Notes under the pieces: generated by a model
Seen by the model: the letters and a program-made list of their open reading frames with translations, nothing else
Databases searched by the model: none
What the model was told of the DNA's origin: nothing
Origin: Oxalobacteraceae bacterium UBA6018
GTDB lineage: Bacteria; Pseudomonadota; Gammaproteobacteria; Burkholderiales; Burkholderiaceae_D
Assembly: GCA_002428015.1 (NCBI GenBank)
Contig: DIZW01000110.1
Location: 1-64,000 of the forward strand
Reading direction: 5' to 3'
DNA: 64,000 nt
Shown here: positions 9,669 through 18,110 of the stretch, piece by piece
Layout: every line of letters starts with the position of its first letter
Position numbering within the stretch: position 1 is the first letter of the stretch
Translations under genes and position numbers: made by a program

Positions 9669-10265
9669 ATGGTCAAGGTCTATGCGATCGACGGGGTAAC
9701 GCCGGTGGTGCATCCGAGCGCCTATGTGCATCCGAGCGCGGTGCTGATCGGCGACGTGATCGTCGGGCCGGGCTGCTACATCGGGCCGCTGGCCTCGCTG
9801 CGCGGCGACTTCGGGCGCCTGATCGTGGAGCGGGGCGCCAATGTGCAGGACTGCTGCGTGATGCACGGCTTTCCGGGCGAGGACACCGTCGTCGAGGAAG
9901 ATGGGCACATCGGCCACGGCGCGGTGCTGCACGGCTGCCGCATCGGCCGCAACGCCATGGTCGGCATGAACGCGGTGGTGATGGACCGCGCCGTGGTCGG
10001 CGCCGAGGCGATCGTGGCGGCGATGGCCTTCGTCAAGGCCGGCATGCAGATCCCGCCGCGCAGCATGGTGATGGGCGCCCCGGCGCGGGTGGTGCGCGCG
10101 GTCACCGACGCGGAGGTCGCCTGGAAAAGCGCCGGCACCCGGATGTATCACGAGCTGGCTGTGCGTTCGCGCGACAGCATGCGCCTGGTGGACGCGCTGG
10201 CCGAGCCGGAACCCGGACGCGCCCGCATCGCCCCCGGCGTCACCACACACGCCCCCAAACCTTGA
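9669..10265 (+). CDS. paaY: PaaY, hexapeptide-repeat (gamma-carbonic-anhydrase fold) protein
   Basis: A 198-residue left-handed beta-helix protein. Hexapeptide repeats run through residues about 15-130, with histidines in 'DCCVMHGFPG' and 'GHIGHGAVLHGC' at the positions that bind metal in gamma-carbonic anhydrases. PaaY of other bacteria is a thioesterase that hydrolyses dead-end CoA esters formed during phenylacetate breakdown, protecting the pathway. The segment 'MNAVVMDRAVVG' and the C-terminal 'ARVVRAVTDAEVAWK' match the family. It starts four bases after the thiolase stop and ends six bases before paaZ. Confidence 0.93.
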   Translation: MVKVYAIDGVTPVVHPSAYVHPSAVLIGDVIVGPGCYIGPLASLRGDFGRLIVERGANVQDCCVMHGFPGEDTVVEEDGHIGHGAVLHGCRIGRNAMVGMNAVVMDRAVVGAEAIVAAMAFVKAGMQIPPRSMVMGAPARVVRAVTDAEVAWKSAGTRMYHELAVRSRDSMRLVDALAEPEPGRARIAPGVTTHAPKP

Positions 10266-10271
10266 GGACAG

Positions 10272-12344
10272 ATGATGAGCAACCCACCCACACTGCAAAG
10301 CCTGATCGGTGGCCGCTGGCTCGGACGCGAGGCGGCGCTGCCGCTGCACAGCGCGATCGATCACGCGCTGGTCTACCATACCCACGCCGAGGCGATCGAC
10401 TTCGGCGAGGCGGTGGCGTATGCGCGCGGTACCGGCGTGCCGGCCCTGATGGCGCTCGACTTCCAGCAGCGCGCCGCCCGTCTCAAGGCCCTGGCGCTGC
10501 ACCTGATGGAACGCAAGGAGGAGCTGTACCAGGTGTCCTACCTGACCGGCGCCACCCGGCCCGACAGCTGGGTCGACATCGAAGGCGGCATCGGCGCCCT
10601 GTTCGCCTACGCCAGCATGGGCGGGCGCGAGCTCCCGTCCGGCAACGTGCTGCACGAGGGACCGGCGCTCACGCTGGGCAAGCACGGGGGCTTCGCCGGC
10701 ACCCACATCCTGGTCCCGCGCGGCGGCCTGGCGGTGCACATCAACGCCTTCAATTTTCCGGTGTGGGGCCTGCTCGAAAAATTCGCGCCGGCCTTCCTGG
10801 CGGCGATGCCGTGCATCGGCAAGCCGGCCACGGCGACCTGCTACCTGACCGAGGCGCTGGTGCGCTTGATGGACGCTTCCGGCCTGCTGCCGCAGGGCGC
10901 GCTGCAGCTGGTGATCGGCGCCACCGGCGACCTGCTCGCGCGCCTGGACGGCGCCGACGCGGTCACCTTCACCGGCTCGGCCGAGACTGCGGCCAAGCTG
11001 CGCGTGACGCCGAACCTGATAGCCCGCTCGGTGCCGTTCAGCGCCGAGGCGGACTCGCTCAACTGCGCCATCCTGGGGCCGGACATCACGCCCGGCGATC
11101 CCGAGTTCGAGCTGTTCGTCAAGGAGGTGGCGCGCGAGATCACCGGCAAGGCGGGGCAGAAGTGCACCGCGATCCGCCGCATCATCGTGCCGCGCGCCCA
11201 GCTCGACGCGGTCGGCGCGCGTCTGCGCGAGCGCCTGGCCGGCGTGGTGGTGGGCGACCCGACCCACCCGGGCGTGCGCATGGGCGCGCTGGCCTCGCTC
11301 GCCCAACGGCGCGACGTGGGCGCGTGCGTGCGCATGCTGGCCGAGGGTAACGAGACCTTGCTCGGGGAGCGCGACGGCTTCGCGCCGCTGGGCGAGGGCG
11401 TGGCCGGCGGCGCCTTTTTCGCGCCCACCCTGCTGCTGTGCCGCGACGGCATGCGCAACGCCGCCGTGCACGAGATCGAGGCCTTCGGCCCGGTCGGCAC
11501 GCTGATGCCTTACGCCGACATCGACGAGGCGCTGGCGCTGGCCGCGCGCGGCAAGGGCAGCCTGGTGAGCACCCTGGTGACGCGCGACACCGCGCTGGCC
11601 GCGTACGCGGTGCCGATCGTCGCGGCCTCGCACGGGCGCGTGCTCATCCTCGAGCGCGAGGCGGCCCATGACTCGACCGGGCATGGCGCGCCGCTGCCGC
11701 AGCTCAAGCACGGCGGGCCGGGGCGGGCCGGCGGCGGCGAGGAGCTGGGCGGCATCCGCGCGGTGAAGCACTTCCTGCAGCGCGCGGCGCTGCAGGGCTC
11801 GCCCAGCATGCTCACCGCGATCACCGGCGAATACGTGCGCGGCGCCGCCGTGCGCGAGAGCGAGGTCCATCCGTTTCGCCGCCACTTCGAGGAGCTGCGG
11901 GTGGGCGACTCGCTGCTCACGCACCGGCGCACCGTGGGCGAGGCCGACATCGTGGCCTTCGGCGGCATCTCGGGCGACTACTTCTACATGCACTTCGACG
12001 CGATCGCGGCGCGCGACTCGCAGTTTGGCCAGCGCATCGCGCACGGCTACTTCGTGTTGTCGGCGGCGGCCGGGCTGTTCGTCTCGCCGGCACCGGGGCC
12101 GGTGCTGGCCAACTACGGGCTCGACAACCTGCGCTTCGTGGCGCCGGTGGCGATCGGCGACACCATCCGCGCGCGCCTGACCTGCAAGCGCAAGGTGGAC
12201 CGCAACCGCAGCGATGCGCGCGGCGTGGGGCAGGGCGTGGTGGCCTGGGATGTGCAGGTGACCAACCAGGACGATGTGCTGGTGGCCAGCTATGACATCC
12301 TCACCCTGGTGGCCAAGCGCGCGGCGCCGGCCGCGCTGGGCTAG
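10272..12344 (+). CDS. paaZ: PaaZ, bifunctional oxepin-CoA hydrolase / 3-oxo-5,6-dehydrosuberyl-CoA semialdehyde dehydrogenase
   Basis: A 690-residue fusion enzyme that opens the oxepin ring and oxidises the resulting aldehyde. Residues 1 to about 530 are an aldehyde dehydrogenase with the catalytic cysteine in 'GQKCTA' (Cys298) and the 'PFSAEADSLN' glutamate. The rest is an R-specific hydratase (MaoC fold) with the pair Asp569/His574 in 'SGDYFYMH', then 'HGYFVLSAAAGLFV' and 'NYGLDNLRFVAPV'. Both active sites look intact, so ring hydrolysis and aldehyde oxidation should both occur. The TAG stop is formed at the left tip of the repeat element at 12342-12507. Confidence 0.95.
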   Translation: MMSNPPTLQSLIGGRWLGREAALPLHSAIDHALVYHTHAEAIDFGEAVAYARGTGVPALMALDFQQRAARLKALALHLMERKEELYQVSYLTGATRPDSWVDIEGGIGALFAYASMGGRELPSGNVLHEGPALTLGKHGGFAGTHILVPRGGLAVHINAFNFPVWGLLEKFAPAFLAAMPCIGKPATATCYLTEALVRLMDASGLLPQGALQLVIGATGDLLARLDGADAVTFTGSAETAAKLRVTPNLIARSVPFSAEADSLNCAILGPDITPGDPEFELFVKEVAREITGKAGQKCTAIRRIIVPRAQLDAVGARLRERLAGVVVGDPTHPGVRMGALASLAQRRDVGACVRMLAEGNETLLGERDGFAPLGEGVAGGAFFAPTLLLCRDGMRNAAVHEIEAFGPVGTLMPYADIDEALALAARGKGSLVSTLVTRDTALAAYAVPIVAASHGRVLILEREAAHDSTGHGAPLPQLKHGGPGRAGGGEELGGIRAVKHFLQRAALQGSPSMLTAITGEYVRGAAVRESEVHPFRRHFEELRVGDSLLTHRRTVGEADIVAFGGISGDYFYMHFDAIAARDSQFGQRIAHGYFVLSAAAGLFVSPAPGPVLANYGLDNLRFVAPVAIGDTIRARLTCKRKVDRNRSDARGVGQGVVAWDVQVTNQDDVLVASYDILTLVAKRAAPAALG

Positions 12345-12507
12345 GGAAGCACTGATTTATTCTGGCGGATGAAATTGGCCAAGGGAAAAATGTACGCTGC
12401 AAGGCGCAAACCGCAGTCATACCGGGCGGTATGGCGAGGATTTGCAACGCCGCAGCGGCTCTTTTCACGGCCAAGTTCGCCGTCATGAATAAATCAGTGC
12501 TTCCCTA
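12342..12507. mobile_element. MITE-like palindromic element with perfect 21-bp terminal inverted repeats
   Basis: The left end (12342-12362) and right end (12487-12507) are exact reverse complements over 21 bases, beginning TAGGGAAGCACTGATTTATT. The interior is partly palindromic too: both halves share TTGGCC and GCTGC-rich blocks at similar distances from the ends, and the centre holds CATACCG-GG-CGGTATG. No coding sequence lies inside. A TA dinucleotide flanks GGGAAG at both ends, which would fit a TA target duplication (IS630/mariner type) or a YTAR site (IS5 type). The stop codons of paaZ and of the convergent gene are both made from the terminal TAG. Confidence 0.75.
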
Positions 12508-14676
12508 TAGCCGGCGGCCTTCGCGCAGCAGCGCCGCGAACTGGTCGGGGGTCAGCGGGCGGCTGAAGTAATAGCCCTGCAGCTCGTCGCAGCGCAGCCG
12601 GCGCAGCACCTCCAGCTGGGCCAGCGTCTCGACCCCCTCGGCCACCGCGCGCAGGCCCAGGCTGTGCGTCATCGCGATGATGGCCCCGGCGATCGCCGTG
12701 TCCTCGGCGTTGCTGTCGACCCCGGAGACGAAGGAGCGGTCGATCTTGACGAAGTCGAAGGGAAAGCGCTTGAGCTGGGCCAGCGACGAGTAGCCGGTGC
12801 CGAAGTCGTCCAGCGAGAGCGGGATGCCGAGGCGCTTGAGCGCGTTCAGGTGGCGCGCCGCCTCGTCGGGGTTGGACATCACGGCCGTCTCGGTCAGCTC
12901 GAATTCGATCAGGCCGCGCTCGACCCGGTGCGCCGCCATCGCCGCGCCGATGATGTCGAGCAGCTCGGCCTGGGCGCACTGCACCGCCGACAGGTTGATC
13001 GCGGCCGGCACGATGTCCACGCCGGCCGCCAGCCAGGCGCGCTGCTGGGCGCACACGGCGCCGATCACCCAGGCGCCGATCGGACGGATCAAGCCGGTCT
13101 CCTCGGCCAGCTCGATGAAGTCGGCCGGGCCGACCAGGCCCCGCTCGGGATGGTTCCAGCGGATCAGCGCCTCGGCGCTGACGATGCGCCCGCTGGCCAG
13201 GTCCACGCGTGGCTGGTACATCATCACGAACTGCTTCTGTTCGAGCGCCTCCTGCAGCTGGTGTTCCATGGCCAGGCGCGCGGCCAGCGCGGCGTTCATG
13301 CGCGGCGCGTAGAACAGATAGCGCTCGCCCGAGGCCTTGGCGTTTTTGAGCGCCGCCTCGGCGTGCTTGAACAGGGTCTCGGCGTCGGCGCCGTCGCCCG
13401 GGTACAGCGCCAGCCCGGCGCGGCTGGCCACCCGCACTTCCTTGGCGCCCAGCAGGTAGGGCTGGTCGAGCAGGCCGAACACGGTCTCGTTGAGCAGGCG
13501 CGCCGCGTCCTCGCCGCGCGCCAGGTCCGGCAGCGTCAGCGCGAACAGGTCGCCGCCGATGCGCGCCACGTTGAACGAGTCCGGCAGCTGCCTGGACAGG
13601 CGGCGCGCGACCTGGGCCAGCACGGCGTCGCCGGCGTGGCGGCCGAGCGCGTCGTTGAGCTGGGAGAAACGGCCCAGGTCGACCAGCACCAGCGCCACCA
13701 CGCCCGACGCGGGATGCAGCAGCTGGGTCAGGCGGTCCTGGAACAGGCGCCGGTTGGGCAGCGCGGTCATCACGTCGTGATACGCCAGGTAGCTGAGCTG
13801 CTCCTCGCGGTCCAGGAACAGCAGGGCGAAGGCCAGGTCGCCGGCCAGCTCGTGCAGCACGCGCAGCTCGTCCTCGTCGAACACGCCGGCGCAGTCCGAC
13901 AGCAGCGTCAGCACGGCGACCGCGTGCGCGCCCACCAGCAGCGGGAACGCGGCCACGGCGGCGAAGCCGCGCGCCTGCAGCGGCGCGCGCAGGGGCGCCA
14001 GCGTGGGGTCCTGGCCGATGTCGTTGCACACCACGGTGCTCTGGCCGCGCGCGGCGCGCAGCGCGCACCAGTGCTGTTCCAGCTCGGCCGGGCGGGGCGG
14101 CAGGGCGCGCCCGGCGTGGGCCACTTCGTTCAAGCCGGTGGCGGCGGCGTCGACGGTGCTGATGCAGGCCGTGGCGAAGCCGCCTTCGCTGGTGGCCAGG
14201 CGGCAGGCTTCCTTGAACAGCGCGGTGCGGTCGCGGATGCGCACGATGGCCGAGTTAATCCCCGACAGGAGCGCGTACACGCGGTTCAGGCGCGCGATCT
14301 TGAGCTCGCCCTGGAGGCGCGCCGTGACGTCGTGGGCCAGCACGAATTTGCAGGCGCGGCCCTGGAACAGCAGCGGGTGCGAGCTCACTTCGACGTCGAT
14401 CAGGCTGCCGTCGCGCTTGCGGTGGCACCAGATGCCGGAGCGTTCGAGCCCGGTGCGTGGCGCCGTCTTGAGGTTGGCGCGCAGGCGCGGCAGCTCGGCG
14501 CTCGGGCGCAGGTCGAGGATGGTCAGGGCGAGGAACTCGTCCTCGCTGTAGCCGTAGTGGACGATGGCGGCTGTGTTGACGGCCAAAAACGCGAGCGTGT
14601 CGAGGTCGTACACCCACATCGGTATCGGGTGGGCCCTGAATAATTCGTTAAACGAGGTGTCGTTCGCTGCTGCCAT
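12505..14676 (-). CDS. Cyclic-di-GMP phosphodiesterase-type protein: PAS-GAF-(degenerate GGDEF)-EAL
   Basis: A 723-residue cytosolic signalling protein with no membrane segment. Order: PAS domain (about 10-125, 'NTAAIVHYGYSEDEFL'), GAF domain (about 140-290), GGDEF-like domain (about 295-455) and EAL domain (about 465-715). The cyclase signature is altered to GGDLF ('RIGGDLFALTLPD'), so synthesis is unlikely. The EAL domain keeps 'AEALIRWNHPERG', 'FELTETAVM', 'LDDFGTGYSSL' and 'VKIDRSFV', so c-di-GMP hydrolysis is expected. It converges on paaZ, with the palindromic element between them. Its sensory input cannot be told from sequence. Confidence 0.9.
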   Translation of the reverse strand: MAAANDTSFNELFRAHPIPMWVYDLDTLAFLAVNTAAIVHYGYSEDEFLALTILDLRPSAELPRLRANLKTAPRTGLERSGIWCHRKRDGSLIDVEVSSHPLLFQGRACKFVLAHDVTARLQGELKIARLNRVYALLSGINSAIVRIRDRTALFKEACRLATSEGGFATACISTVDAAATGLNEVAHAGRALPPRPAELEQHWCALRAARGQSTVVCNDIGQDPTLAPLRAPLQARGFAAVAAFPLLVGAHAVAVLTLLSDCAGVFDEDELRVLHELAGDLAFALLFLDREEQLSYLAYHDVMTALPNRRLFQDRLTQLLHPASGVVALVLVDLGRFSQLNDALGRHAGDAVLAQVARRLSRQLPDSFNVARIGGDLFALTLPDLARGEDAARLLNETVFGLLDQPYLLGAKEVRVASRAGLALYPGDGADAETLFKHAEAALKNAKASGERYLFYAPRMNAALAARLAMEHQLQEALEQKQFVMMYQPRVDLASGRIVSAEALIRWNHPERGLVGPADFIELAEETGLIRPIGAWVIGAVCAQQRAWLAAGVDIVPAAINLSAVQCAQAELLDIIGAAMAAHRVERGLIEFELTETAVMSNPDEAARHLNALKRLGIPLSLDDFGTGYSSLAQLKRFPFDFVKIDRSFVSGVDSNAEDTAIAGAIIAMTHSLGLRAVAEGVETLAQLEVLRRLRCDELQGYYFSRPLTPDQFAALLREGRRL

Positions 14677-14773
14677 GTCACCGGATCCGCCGCGAGTATG
14701 TCGCGTAGCATTGGAAAGCCAAAGCGGGCAATGTCGGCATTAGGCGACAGTTTTTCCACTTTCACTACCAAGT

Positions 14774-16174
14774 TTATACGAAGCCCAGCGTCCTTGCGCT
14801 CAAATTGTAATTCGCCAGGTTCGGCAGCAAGGCCAGCAGCTCGCTGTCGGACACGCCCAGCCAGGTGCCCAATGTGGCGGCGAACTGCTCGATCGAGGTG
14901 GTGGGCAGCAGGCGGCCCTGGCCGACATCGTCGGGGCCGTTGTTGGCCACCACCGGCGCCGTGCCGTAGAAGCGCTGGCCCTTGACGGCCCCGCCCATCA
15001 CGAAGTGCATGCTGCCCCAGCCGTGGTCGGAGCCGTCGTTGTTGCCGGTCAGGGTACGCCCGAAGTCGGAGGCGGTGAAGGTGGTCACCTTGTCGGCCAC
15101 CTGCAACTCGGCGGTGGCGGCGTCGAACGCGGCCAGGGCGCCGCCCAGCCGGGTCAGCAGGGCCGGGTGGTCGGTCAGCAGGCCGTCGTGATTGTCGAAC
15201 CCGCCCAGCGCGACGAAGAACACCTGGCGCTTCGCGCCCAGCGCGGGCGCGGCGGCGATCATGCGCGCCACCATCTTGAGCTGGTCGGCCAGGTTGTTGC
15301 TCGCCGGGAAAACCGTGCTCAGGGCGGGCGCCGCCGCCAGCGCGCCCGTCAGCACCTCGTTGGCGTCGAGCGAGCGCTTGCTGACCCGGTTCACCTCGTT
15401 TTCGAGCAGATGCACGCGCGGCTCGGTGATCAGGGTGCGCAGCGCGGCCGAGCAGGCGGCCGAGCCGAACAGCGGGTTCTTCACGCCCGCCAGCGCCACC
15501 GAGCCGACCGTGGAGATCTGGTACTGCGCCACCGAGCGGCCCGACAGGAACACCGCGTTGCCGGCCACATTCACGCAGGTGAAGGTGGCGTTGGCGTTGG
15601 ATGCCTCGAACAGGTCGCCGATGCGCCCGCCCCAGCCCGAGGTCGCCCCTTCCGGCAGCGAGGACTGCCACACCGATTGCTGGTCGTTGTGGGAGAACAG
15701 CTTGGGCGGCAGCGGCACCGACTTGTTGCTGTACTGCTGCTTGGTGGTCGGCTGCACCAGGGTGCCCAGGTTGAGCATCACGCCCAGGCGGCCGCCATTA
15801 AACAGCGGCAGCAGCGGAGCCAGCTCGGGCGCGAGCGCGTACTGGTGCGCGAAGCCGGCCGCGTCCAGCGGCGCGCCGGCCGGCGCCAGCACGGTGCCGG
15901 TGAGCGCGTCGCGCGCGTAGGCCAGGGTGGGACGCAGCGCCTGGTATTGGGCGTAGCTGGCGCTGTCGTAGGGGACCAGGGTGTTGGCGTAGTCGTTGCC
16001 GCCGTAGAGGAACACGCACACCAGCGCCTTGTAGTCGGTCGCCCCGGCGGCGCTGGCCTCGGCCATGGCGGCCAGGCTGACGGCCCAGGGCGCGGCCGCG
16101 CCGGCCACCGACAGGGCCGAGGCGCGCTGCAGAAAGGCGCGCCGCGATGCGTTCATGCCGTGCTTGTCGCCCAT
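14774..16174 (-). CDS. DUF1501 domain-containing protein, Tat-exported
   Basis: A 466-residue protein of the DUF1501 family (related to sulfatase/alkaline-phosphatase folds; function unknown). The N-terminus 'NASRRAFLQRASALSVAGAAAPW' is a twin-arginine signal. Family landmarks are 'VCVFLYGGNDYANTLVPYD', 'YALAPELAPLL', 'FFVALGGFDNHDGL' and 'TFTASDFGRTLTGNNDGSDHGWG', the last bearing conserved Asp/His residues that probably bind metal. The start at 16174 has aggag seven bases upstream; an internal ATG at 16156 lies just before the twin arginine. It follows the DUF1800 gene after nine bases, the usual partner order. Confidence 0.88.
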   Translation of the reverse strand: MGDKHGMNASRRAFLQRASALSVAGAAAPWAVSLAAMAEASAAGATDYKALVCVFLYGGNDYANTLVPYDSASYAQYQALRPTLAYARDALTGTVLAPAGAPLDAAGFAHQYALAPELAPLLPLFNGGRLGVMLNLGTLVQPTTKQQYSNKSVPLPPKLFSHNDQQSVWQSSLPEGATSGWGGRIGDLFEASNANATFTCVNVAGNAVFLSGRSVAQYQISTVGSVALAGVKNPLFGSAACSAALRTLITEPRVHLLENEVNRVSKRSLDANEVLTGALAAAPALSTVFPASNNLADQLKMVARMIAAAPALGAKRQVFFVALGGFDNHDGLLTDHPALLTRLGGALAAFDAATAELQVADKVTTFTASDFGRTLTGNNDGSDHGWGSMHFVMGGAVKGQRFYGTAPVVANNGPDDVGQGRLLPTTSIEQFAATLGTWLGVSDSELLALLPNLANYNLSARTLGFV

Positions 16175-16183
16175 GGCGCTCTC

Positions 16184-17917
16184 CTATTTCTGGACCAGGA
16201 ATTCGGGGGCTGCCATCACCAGCACCAGCGCCGCGTAGATGCGGTTCAGGCGCGCGCTGTCGCTGCCCTTGGCCATGGTGTCGAGCGGAGCCCGCAGTAG
16301 CGTCAGGGTAGTGGCCGACAGCTGGCCGGCCGCCAGCAGCAGATTGAGTTCGTCGAGCAGGGTGGCGGCGTCGTCGGCCAGCGGCAGCAGCGCGCCGTAG
16401 TCGGCCTTGACGTCGCCGACGCCCTTGCTGATCACCGTCTGCATGACGTTGATGTAGGCCACGACGGTCGACTCGTTGGTGATCTGCAGCTCGGGCGCCA
16501 CCATCCCGGCGCTGCCCACGGCGCTGTTGGGCGGCACATAGCCGGGCCGGAAAAAATTGAACACCGTCGCCGAGCGCAGCGGGCTTTGCCCGAGCCGGGT
16601 GCCGGCGTCGGAGGTGTTCCCGACGGCCCACGCGTTGCTGGGCGAGCTGGCGTGGAAGGCGCGCGCCCACGCGCAAAAGCGCAGCACCGGTTCGCGCAGC
16701 TTGCCGAAATGCGGGTCGGCCAGCTGGTCCGCGCCGCGCGCCTCGGCGTCGAGCAGGATCGCCTTGAGCACCGCGCGCAGGTTGCCCTTGACGCCGGCGC
16801 CGTCGTTGTTGAACACCGTGGCCACCCGGCTCACGTAGGCCGGGCTGGGATTGCTGCACACCAGGCGCTGGATCAGCTGGCGGCTGACGAAGGGCGCCAC
16901 GTTGGGGTGGGCGAAGATGGCGTCCAGCGCCAGGGTCAGGCTGGTGGGACCGTCGGTGCCGGCGGCGATGGTGGTGCCCAGGAAGGTCTTGGCGCCGCTC
17001 TCGTGGCGCGCGGCCGTCATCGCCATCGGGCGCCGCTTGAAGTCGGGCGTGCTGGTGTCGCCGCCGGCCAGGTCGTAGTTCCAGCCGGTGAACACGCGCG
17101 CCAGGCCGGTGATGTCGTCCAGGGTGTAGGTCTCCTGGGGCGCGCCGCCGGACAGCTTGGGCGTGCCGTCCAGGTTCAGCTGCACCAGCCCGATGGTAAA
17201 CAGCTGCATCACCTCGCGCGCGTAATTCTCGTCGGGCATGGCGCCGGTGACGCTGTTGTACTTGACGTTGCCGCGGTAGGTGAGGAATTCGCCCATCGGC
17301 GCCGACAGGCTGACCTGCTGCAGCAGGGTGCGGTAGTTGCCGAAGGCGTTGGCCTCCAGCAGGTCCAGGTAGGCGGCCGCCGAAAACGCCTTCCAGCCGG
17401 CGCCGATAAATCCGGCGATGGCCGTCACCAGCAGCTCGGACAGGGCGAAGGTGACGCGCTGGCGCAAGGTGTCGGGCGCGGACAGCATCTTGCGCCAGAT
17501 GGCCGCGTCGGCGCCGGCCTCGCTGTTCTTGTTGGCGGCGGCGCCGAAGCCGGCCGCCACCAGCCAGTCCCAGCGCGCCTGCGACGGGGCCAGCGTGAAT
17601 TGTTCGTCGAGCCAGGCGCCGTAGCCGAGCGCCTGCACGCGCGCGATCTGCTCGTGGGTGGCGCCCATCGAGGCTTGCGCCAGGAAGCGCGCGGCCTGGG
17701 GCGCGCTGACGGCCGCCGCCGGGGGCGTGGGCGTGGGGGTCGGTGTCGGCGTGGGGACGGGCGCCGGGACCGGCGAGCCGCCACCGCCGCCGCAGGCGCT
17801 CAGCAGCGCGGCCGACAGGGCCGCCGTGGGGATCGCGCGGTGCGGCCAGTCCGGTTCGAGGACGTAGCGCGCGACGGCGCGGCGTTCGGTGAAGGGAGCG
17901 CGGCTGACGTCTTCCAT
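16184..17917 (-). CDS. DUF1800 domain-containing putative lipoprotein
   Basis: A 577-residue protein whose body (about residues 95-570) is DUF1800, recognisable by 'AARFLAQASMGATHEQI', 'RVTFALSELLVTA', 'REVMQLFTIGLVQLNLDG' and 'ELQITNESTVVAYIN'. The N-terminus has a hydrophobic stretch ending in a lipobox-like LLSAC, followed by poly-Gly and a Pro/Thr linker, suggesting export and surface anchoring. DUF1800 and DUF1501 genes are very often paired, and are here; their joint function is unknown. The start at 17917 is chosen because it has a ribosome-binding site (aggaag); the reading frame stays open 120 bases further upstream. Confidence 0.85.
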   Translation of the reverse strand: MEDVSRAPFTERRAVARYVLEPDWPHRAIPTAALSAALLSACGGGGGSPVPAPVPTPTPTPTPTPPAAAVSAPQAARFLAQASMGATHEQIARVQALGYGAWLDEQFTLAPSQARWDWLVAAGFGAAANKNSEAGADAAIWRKMLSAPDTLRQRVTFALSELLVTAIAGFIGAGWKAFSAAAYLDLLEANAFGNYRTLLQQVSLSAPMGEFLTYRGNVKYNSVTGAMPDENYAREVMQLFTIGLVQLNLDGTPKLSGGAPQETYTLDDITGLARVFTGWNYDLAGGDTSTPDFKRRPMAMTAARHESGAKTFLGTTIAAGTDGPTSLTLALDAIFAHPNVAPFVSRQLIQRLVCSNPSPAYVSRVATVFNNDGAGVKGNLRAVLKAILLDAEARGADQLADPHFGKLREPVLRFCAWARAFHASSPSNAWAVGNTSDAGTRLGQSPLRSATVFNFFRPGYVPPNSAVGSAGMVAPELQITNESTVVAYINVMQTVISKGVGDVKADYGALLPLADDAATLLDELNLLLAAGQLSATTLTLLRAPLDTMAKGSDSARLNRIYAALVLVMAAPEFLVQK

Positions 17918-18110
17918 GGCGGGGCTTCCTGATGAGTTAGGCACCCACGGATAGTAGGTGATCACCAGCAACATTTCAAACGGGGGTTTGTAAGTATTTG
18001 TGAGCCCGCACGTCCTACCATGGTGGCGCCCGGCCAAGGCGCCCCATGCTAGCTATGCTGCGAAAGCGCAACAAGACGGCGCGTCGAGCGCGCCTTTGCT
18101 TGTTCGCCTG

